DNA of 19,894 nt from JBBDRX01 sp040905245 (GTDB lineage: Bacteria; Bacteroidota; Rhodothermia; Balneolales; Balneolaceae), in the NCBI GenBank assembly GCA_040905245.1, contig JBBDRX010000099.1, forward strand, positions 1-19,894. Direction: 5' to 3'. The notes beneath the pieces are model-generated. The model was not told where the DNA came from. It ran no database searches and was given only the letters and a program-made list of their open reading frames with translations. A program made the position numbers and the translations under genes. How positions within the stretch are numbered: the stretch's first letter is position 1; the number at the start of each line of letters is the position of its first letter. Of the stretch, positions 14,501 to 19,894 are shown piece by piece.

Positions 14501-15857
14501 CCGGTTGATAGGCCTGTATTCCGAGCCTGTGAAGCGTTGGCGCACGATTCAGAAGAACCGGATGGCCATCAATCACATTCTCAAGTACCTCCCAAACAAC
14601 TGCATCCCGTCGATCTACGACCTTTTTGGCACTTTTGACCGTTTTGACATAGCCACGCTCTATCAACCGTCGGATGACAAATGGCTTGTAGAGTTCAATG
14701 GCCATCTCTTTCGGAAGACCACACTCATGCATTTTCTGCTCAGGGCCAACGACAATGACGGATCGGCCTGAGTAGTCTACACGTTTTCCAAGCAGGTTCT
14801 GACGGAAGCGGCCACTCTTTCCCTTGAGCATATCACTCAGAGACTTGAGAGGTCGATTGTTGTTTCGGACTGCATTGGATTTTCTGGAATTGTCATACAG
14901 CGAATCAACTGCTTCTTGCAGCATTCGCTTCTCATTTCGCAGAATAACATCCGGTGCCTTAATATCAATCAGACGCTTCAGACGATTGTTCCGGATAATC
15001 ACACGGCGATACAAGTCGTTCAGATCAGATGTTGCAAACCGTCCGCCCTCCAGTGGTACCAGGGGTCGCAATTCCGGAGGAATTACGGGGATGACCCGCT
15101 GAATCATCCACTCCGGACGGTTCTCCGTATGCTTGTTGGCAGCACGGAAAGATTCGATTACCTGCAGACGCTTCAACTTCTTCTTTTTCCGCATTTGAGA
15201 TGTCTCATTACGAACCTCCTCACGGAGCCGAAATGCAATCTCATCCATATCCATATTCGTCAAAAGAGCTTCAATTGCTTCTGCACCCTCCTTGACGATA
15301 AATTTATCCTCATCTTCATCATCCAGAATAAAGTTGTCTTCCGGAAGCTGATCAATGATATCAAATTTCTCCTCCTCACTAATCAGATCCCCACGCTTGT
15401 ATCCGAGATCACGCGCCAAGCCTGGATTGACCACAACAAATGTTTCGTAGTAGACTATTCGCTCCAGATTCTTGGACGACAGCCCCAGCAGATAGGCAAT
15501 CTTGTTCGGCAGAGACTTGAAGTACCAGATATGAACAACCGGAACAGTCAATGTCAGGTGACCCATCCGCTCTCTTCGAACAGCTTTTCGGGTCACTTCC
15601 ACTCCACAGCGGTCACAGATGATTCCTTTGTAACGAATCCGCTTGTATTTTCCACAGTGACACTCGTAGTCTTTCACCGGGCCGAAGATTTTTTCACAGA
15701 ACAGCCCGTCCATCTCAGGTTTAAACGTACGGTAGTTTATGGTTTCCGGTGTTAACACCTCTCCGTGAGAACGGGAAAGGATGGTCTCGGCTGAAGCCAG
15801 TGAGACCCCGATATTGTTAAAATCCTTGGTGACAGTCAGTGTTTTTGTAGTCGGCAA
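11556..15857 (-). CDS. rpoC: RNA polymerase beta-prime subunit
   Basis: Catalytic subunit of RNA polymerase, 1433 residues, a usual length for this group. The N-terminal zinc ribbon has C66, C68, C81 and C84. The active-site motif N-A-D-F-D-G-D-Q at 471-478 holds the three Mg-binding aspartates D473, D475 and D477. The second zinc site has C817, C891, C898 and C901. The bridge-helix and trigger-loop region follows, with [20 protein letters not shown]. The start codon is TTG at 15857. It is supported by GGAGG seven bases upstream, by a stop seven codons upstream in frame, and by family-conserved residues (S-L-A-S-A-E, H-G-E-V-L) that lie before the first in-frame ATG. Position 49 is Met in F-K-P-E-M-D-G-L-F, where relatives usually have a basic residue. 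It lies 57 bases after rpoB in the standard order. Confidence 0.98.
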   Translation of the reverse strand: [1433 protein letters not shown]

Positions 15858-15861
15858 GGGT

Positions 15862-15912
15862 TTACCTCCGATTCATCTTGGATTTAACGAAATAGTTGAT
15901 GCACTTGCTCAT
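15862..15912 (-). other. 16-codon open frame in the rpoB-rpoC spacer
   Basis: An ATG two bases after the rpoB stop opens a 16-residue frame (MSKCINYFVKSKMNRR). It ends in TAA four bases before the TTG of rpoC. Its last codons, CGG AGG, contain the rpoC ribosome binding site. It may be a coupling device that carries ribosomes to the weak TTG start, or simply chance. There is no evidence that the peptide itself has a function. Confidence 0.3.
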
Positions 15913-15914
15913 GA

Positions 15915-18900
15915 TCAGTTGATATGAACTTCGAGGCCGAGCCCCATCAATTCACGAAGCAGTACTTTGAAGGACTCCGGCACATCTCCTTCCGGAAGAT
16001 TTTCTCCCTTCACGATCGCCTCGTACACTTTGGAGCGGCCTTTAACATCATCACTCTTCACGGTTAGCATCTCTTTCAAAATATTGGATGCTCCGTACGC
16101 ATAGAGTGCCCAGACTTCCATCTCTCCCAGTCGCTGGCCGCCAAACTGCGCCTTACCTCCGAGTGGTTGCTGAGTAATCAGCGAGTATGGGCCTATAGAC
16201 CGGGCATGCATCTTGTCTTCGATCAAGTGGTTCAATTTCAACATATAGATGTAGCCGACCGTTGTTTTCTGGTCCAGCTTTTCACCTGTTTTCCCATCAT
16301 ACAGCTCTACCCGGCCATCTTTCGGCAGGCCTGCTTTCTCCAGCTGTTCCTGAACCTGGTCATAGCTTGCACCATCAAAAATCGGGGAAGCAAACTTCAC
16401 ACCAAGTTTTTTCGCGGCCCAACCCAGAATAGTCTCATAGATCTGTCCGAGGTTCATTCGGGAGGGGACGCCAAGTGGATTGAGAAGAATATCTACAGGA
16501 GTTCCGTCCTCCATGTACGGCATATCTTCAGTGGGAACCACTTTCGCAATCACACCTTTGTTTCCGTGACGGCCAGCCATCTTGTCACCAACCTGAAGCT
16601 TCCGCTTCTTGGCAACATAGACTTTGGCTTTCTGGATAATTCCTGGTGGCAGTTCGTCCCCGACCTGGATCTGATACTTCCGCCGTTTGGCTTCTGAATC
16701 GATCCGCCGCCTTTCCTGTCGATAGTTTTTGAAGAGAAGCTTCACATGCTCTACGAGGTTCTCATCTGTAGCCCAATCAATGTTTTCATTAATACCGATG
16801 GGATCCAACTGCTCAAAAACAGACTTTTTATACTTCTCTCCTTTCGGGATCAAGATATTCCCACCGAAATCTTCAACACCGGGAGAGGTCTTGTCACGAA
16901 GCAGAGAGTACATCTTGTCTGCCCACTTTCCATTCAGATCAGCAAGCAACGATGAATGACGCTCATTCTCCTCTTCAACAAGTCGTTTCTCCTCTTTTCT
17001 GGAGATCTGCTCGTCACGTTTTCTGCTGAACAGCTTGGTCTTAATCACTGTTCCGGAAACGCCGGGTGGTGTTTTCATGGATGCATCCTTCACATCCCCC
17101 GCTTTGTCACCGAAAATCGCCCTGAGAAGCTTCTCCTCAGGAGTCGGATCCGTTTCCCCTTTCGGAGTAATCTTTCCAACCAGAATATCGCCCGGATTTA
17201 CTTTAGCACCCATACGAATAATTCCCTGCTCATCCAGATTTCGCGTCGCTTCTTCACTGACATTCGGAATCTCTCTTGTCAGTTCTTCTTCACCACGTTT
17301 CGTATCACGAACTTGCTGTTCAAACTCCTGGATATGAATCGAGGTATAAATGTCGTCCTGGACTATTCGTTCACTTACAACAATTGCATCCTCAAAGTTG
17401 TAACCGCGCCACGGCATAAAAGCTACCAGAAGATTCCGGCCAAGAGCCAATTCCCCCCGGTCTGTAGAACAGCCATCGGCCAGAGTATCTCCAGCCTTCA
17501 CCTTGTCCCCGACAGTTACAACCGGGCGTTGGTTTACTGTCGTATCCTGGTTACTCCGTTCAAACTTCTGCAGGGCATATGACTTGACACCTTCATCGAA
17601 GAAGCAGTTTTGCGCAACTTCGTCTCGGTCATATTTGACCCGGATTTCCGTTCCACTTACATAAACTACTTCTCCATCTCCATCAGCTGTAATGATTGCT
17701 CTGGAGTCCTTCGCCGCACGGTGTTCCAGACCTGTACCCACAACCGGAGACTCCGGACGCAACAGTGGAACGGCCTGACGCTGCATGTTTGATCCCATCA
17801 ACGCACGGTTGGCATCGTCATGCTCAATAAATGGAATAAGAGCAGCTGCAAGAGATGTAATCTGGTTGGTGGAGACATCCATATACTCCACTTCTTCGGG
17901 TTTCGCCAGACCAACATTACTTTCCCGAAAACGAGAGAAAATGGCATCGTTGGCAAACGTGGACTTGTCAGTCAACGGCGCATTTGCCTGAGCAATGACC
18001 GTTTCGTCTTCCTGTTCTGCAGCAAGATAGTCAATATCCTCAGTGACTGTACCGTCTTTCACTTTTCGGTAAGGGGTTTCAATAAACCCAAAGTCATTCA
18101 CTTTTGCATGAACACAAAGGGAAGAGATCAACCCAATGTTCGGGCCTTCGGGAGTCTCGATAGGACAGAGGCGGCCATAGTGTGTGTAGTGAACGTCACG
18201 CACCTCGAATCCGGCGCGCTCTCGTGTCAGACCACCAGGTCCCAGTGCAGACATTCGTCTTTTGTGGGTCAACTCGGCAATCGGATTGGTCTGATCCATA
18301 AACTGCGACAGCTGATTGGTCCCGAAGAAGGTATTAATCACACTCGAAATAGTACGTGCGTTAACCAGATCCTGGGGAGTCAACTGCTCGGCATCCCTTG
18401 AATTCATACGTTCACGAATCGTACGACTCATACGTGCCAGACCAATCGCAAACTGCTGTCCAAGCTGTTCGCCAACGGTTCGTACCCGACGATTGCTAAG
18501 ATGGTCGATATCGTCCACCTGGGACTTCATCTCCTTCAGGCGGACCACCTCCTTGACAATCGAAACGATATCTTCATTTGTCAAATAACGGATGTCGAGA
18601 TCTACGTCCAGCTTGAGCCGCTTGTTCAAACGGTATCGGCCAACCTCACCAAGGTCGTACTTCTTGTCACTGAAGAACAGCCTTTCCAACACCGAGCGTG
18701 CTGTTTCCGGATCCGGCATTTCTCCCGTTCGAATCTGCTGATAGATCTCGCCCAGGGCTGTCTCTTCGTTGTGTGAGGAGTCTTTTCGGAGCGTATTCAT
18801 CATCACAGACCGCTCGGACTCCTCCATAGTGATTTTCTGAACGAGCACGTTCTTTACATCCGCCTCTTTTAACAGGCCATAATCATCTTCCGTCAGTTCA

Positions 18901-19742
18901 TGATCTCGCTCCAGAACAGTCGTTCTGTTGAGTGCTTCCGTAACTTCGCCCGTCTCATCATCAACGACTTCTTCCATCGCCTCCTGAATAATATCAGTAG
19001 CCAGGCGCCGGCCAACCAACTTCTCCTTGTAACTCTTCTTGGTACTAAACTTGATCTCCTCAGACAGATCGAACAGGTTCAAAATATCCAGGTCGGAGCC
19101 ATAGCCCAATCCCCGAAGCAGAGTAGACGCCGGAACTTTCTTTTTCCGGTCGATATATGCCCAAAGCACATCACGAATATCTGTAGTAAACTCAATCCAG
19201 GACCCTTTAAACGGAATGACCCGCGCAGAGTACAACTGAGTTCCGTTCGGATGCACAGACTGTCCAAAGAAAACACCGGGTGAACGGTGAAGCTGGCTTA
19301 CAATCACCCTCTCGGCTCCATTAATCACGAAGGTTCCCCGATTTGTCATCCAGGGCAGGTCTCCCAGGAATACCTCCTGCTCAATCGTTTCAGATGCTTC
19401 GTCCGAATCGTCCATGGAAGAGAGTCTCAACTTGGCTTTCAACGGAATAGCGTAGGTAAGACCTCTCTCCTGACACTCCTCAATATTGTACTTTGGTGTA
19501 TCTACACTATAGTAGATAAACTCCAGTATATGGGTCTCTCTGGAATCAACAATTGGGAAGTTTTCGTTAAAAATACGTTGCAGGCCTTGATTTAACCTGT
19601 CTTTTGGGGCCACGTCCAGCTGCGTGAAATGCTCAAATGATGCGAGCTGAATATCCAGAAAATCAGGATAATCGATAATCTGTTTGGTGCGGCCAAATGT
19701 CAAACGGTCGGTGAACGGAATTTTCTCCATAATATTACTCAA
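15915..19742 (-). CDS. rpoB: RNA polymerase beta subunit
   Basis: The beta subunit, 1275 residues, a normal length. Hallmarks in order are GDLPWMTNRGTFVINGAERV with SQLHRSPGV, then the rifampicin-binding region N-Q-L-S-Q-F-M-D-Q-T-N-P around 477-487, with H493, R496 and S498 intact. L-G-P-G-G-L-T-R-E-R and RLCPIETPEGPNIGLI follow, then GYNFEDAIVVSERIV, the Mg/NTP-contact segment KMAGRHGNKGVIA, and the C-terminal QPLGGKAQFGGQR-LGEMEVWAL clamp contact. Sensitive-type residues in the rifampicin pocket predict susceptibility. The longest start is TTG at 19742, with AGGGAG nine bases upstream. An in-frame ATG at 19730 (M-E-K-I-P-F) is also possible but sits 21 bases from that site. It is read first, with rpoC following. 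Confidence 0.98.
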   Translation of the reverse strand: MSNIMEKIPFTDRLTFGRTKQIIDYPDFLDIQLASFEHFTQLDVAPKDRLNQGLQRIFNENFPIVDSRETHILEFIYYSVDTPKYNIEECQERGLTYAIPLKAKLRLSSMDDSDEASETIEQEVFLGDLPWMTNRGTFVINGAERVIVSQLHRSPGVFFGQSVHPNGTQLYSARVIPFKGSWIEFTTDIRDVLWAYIDRKKKVPASTLLRGLGYGSDLDILNLFDLSEEIKFSTKKSYKEKLVGRRLATDIIQEAMEEVVDDETGEVTEALNRTTVLERDHELTEDDYGLLKEADVKNVLVQKITMEESERSVMMNTLRKDSSHNEETALGEIYQQIRTGEMPDPETARSVLERLFFSDKKYDLGEVGRYRLNKRLKLDVDLDIRYLTNEDIVSIVKEVVRLKEMKSQVDDIDHLSNRRVRTVGEQLGQQFAIGLARMSRTIRERMNSRDAEQLTPQDLVNARTISSVINTFFGTNQLSQFMDQTNPIAELTHKRRMSALGPGGLTRERAGFEVRDVHYTHYGRLCPIETPEGPNIGLISSLCVHAKVNDFGFIETPYRKVKDGTVTEDIDYLAAEQEDETVIAQANAPLTDKSTFANDAIFSRFRESNVGLAKPEEVEYMDVSTNQITSLAAALIPFIEHDDANRALMGSNMQRQAVPLLRPESPVVGTGLEHRAAKDSRAIITADGDGEVVYVSGTEIRVKYDRDEVAQNCFFDEGVKSYALQKFERSNQDTTVNQRPVVTVGDKVKAGDTLADGCSTDRGELALGRNLLVAFMPWRGYNFEDAIVVSERIVQDDIYTSIHIQEFEQQVRDTKRGEEELTREIPNVSEEATRNLDEQGIIRMGAKVNPGDILVGKITPKGETDPTPEEKLLRAIFGDKAGDVKDASMKTPPGVSGTVIKTKLFSRKRDEQISRKEEKRLVEEENERHSSLLADLNGKWADKMYSLLRDKTSPGVEDFGGNILIPKGEKYKKSVFEQLDPIGINENIDWATDENLVEHVKLLFKNYRQERRRIDSEAKRRKYQIQVGDELPPGIIQKAKVYVAKKRKLQVGDKMAGRHGNKGVIAKVVPTEDMPYMEDGTPVDILLNPLGVPSRMNLGQIYETILGWAAKKLGVKFASPIFDGASYDQVQEQLEKAGLPKDGRVELYDGKTGEKLDQKTTVGYIYMLKLNHLIEDKMHARSIGPYSLITQQPLGGKAQFGGQRLGEMEVWALYAYGASNILKEMLTVKSDDVKGRSKVYEAIVKGENLPEGDVPESFKVLLRELMGLGLEVHIN

Positions 19743-19894
19743 AAGGATCTTCTCCCTTGGTTAAAAATAAGGATGTGTACATTCAGTCGAATAAACGACT
19801 ACTGATTCCAAGCAGACCTCAACTTGTAAAATAACTGCAAGATAAGACGCCAATAGCCAATACCGCATAACGATATTGGCTAAGGCAAATTGTG
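19743..19894 (-). other. Region upstream of rpoB with a long hairpin
   Basis: The last 152 bases hold no recognised gene; the expected neighbour rplL is not visible. TAGCCAATACCG and CGATATTGGCTA (19854-19882) form a 12-bp stem with one G-U-type mismatch and a 5-base loop. A tandem GCCAATA lies at 19849-19862. A second, smaller inverted repeat, AGTCG / CGACT, is at 19785-19800. In many bacteria the rplL-rpoB gap holds an attenuator and an RNA processing hairpin, and this may be the equivalent. There is no T-run, so plain termination is unlikely. No clear promoter was found. Confidence 0.4.

Noticed and set aside
14916..15755. 279-codon plus-strand frame inside rpoC, and other long plus-strand frames over rpoB and rpoC
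   Set aside because: All are antisense to strongly conserved polymerase sequence. None shows a domain, signal or sensible start. They follow from codon usage on the opposite strand.
19765..19892. Open minus-strand frame of about 43 codons at the right edge, a possible tail of an upstream gene
   Set aside because: Its residues (ending STECTHPYF) do not resemble the rplL C-terminus or any family I know, and it would run through the hairpin. I treat the region as non-coding.
1..19894. Search for CRISPR, toxin-antitoxin, restriction, phage or transposon modules
   Set aside because: No spaced direct repeats, terminal inverted repeats or recognisable proteins of such systems were seen. The genes are ordinary chromosomal ones.

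Overview
The window looks like an ordinary chromosomal segment of a bacterium from the Bacteroidota-Balneolota-Rhodothermota side of the FCB group, most likely a Balneolota member. The reasons are the style of the beta and beta-prime RNA polymerase subunits, two TonB proteins of the kind usual in that group, a DUF1015 gene next to serC, a lone CrtI-type phytoene desaturase, and moderate GC content. This is judged by protein resemblance only; no search was run. I see no insertion sequence, integrase, prophage, CRISPR array or obvious foreign island.

Layout, left to right. Bases 1-582 hold the tail of an unrecognised gene whose stop codon overlaps the start of a small VanZ-family membrane protein. 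Bases 717-2320 hold two tandem, clearly duplicated TonB-family energy transducers. The first carries an apparent one-base frameshift at its N-terminus. A two-way terminator separates them from a leftward pair: a DUF1844 protein and an overlapping NUDIX hydrolase. A rightward pair follows, DUF1015 and serC (phosphoserine aminotransferase), closed by a strong terminator. Next come a leftward rhomboid protease, a rightward tRNA-Thr(CGT) with its own promoter and terminator, and a leftward Gfo/Idh/MocA oxidoreductase. Then come a rightward RlpA-type lipoprotein and CrtI, a leftward transaldolase, a 306-bp leader region with a promoter, and a rightward YtxH-like small membrane protein. From 11556 to the right edge the minus strand is taken up by rpoC and rpoB.

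How the genes relate. Most units are single genes or pairs with housekeeping roles: RNA polymerase core, serine and vitamin B6 biosynthesis, pentose phosphate metabolism, carotenoid synthesis, cell-wall remodelling at the septum, TonB-dependent outer membrane uptake, and nucleotide clean-up. Convergent neighbours are separated by short two-way terminators, a compact arrangement.

The points most worth checking are the frameshift in the first tonB copy, the TTG starts of rpoC and possibly rpoB together with a 16-codon open frame in the rpoB-rpoC spacer, the long leader before the YtxH gene, and the DUF1015-serC pairing. I did not find a convincing new defence, mobile or biosynthetic system here.
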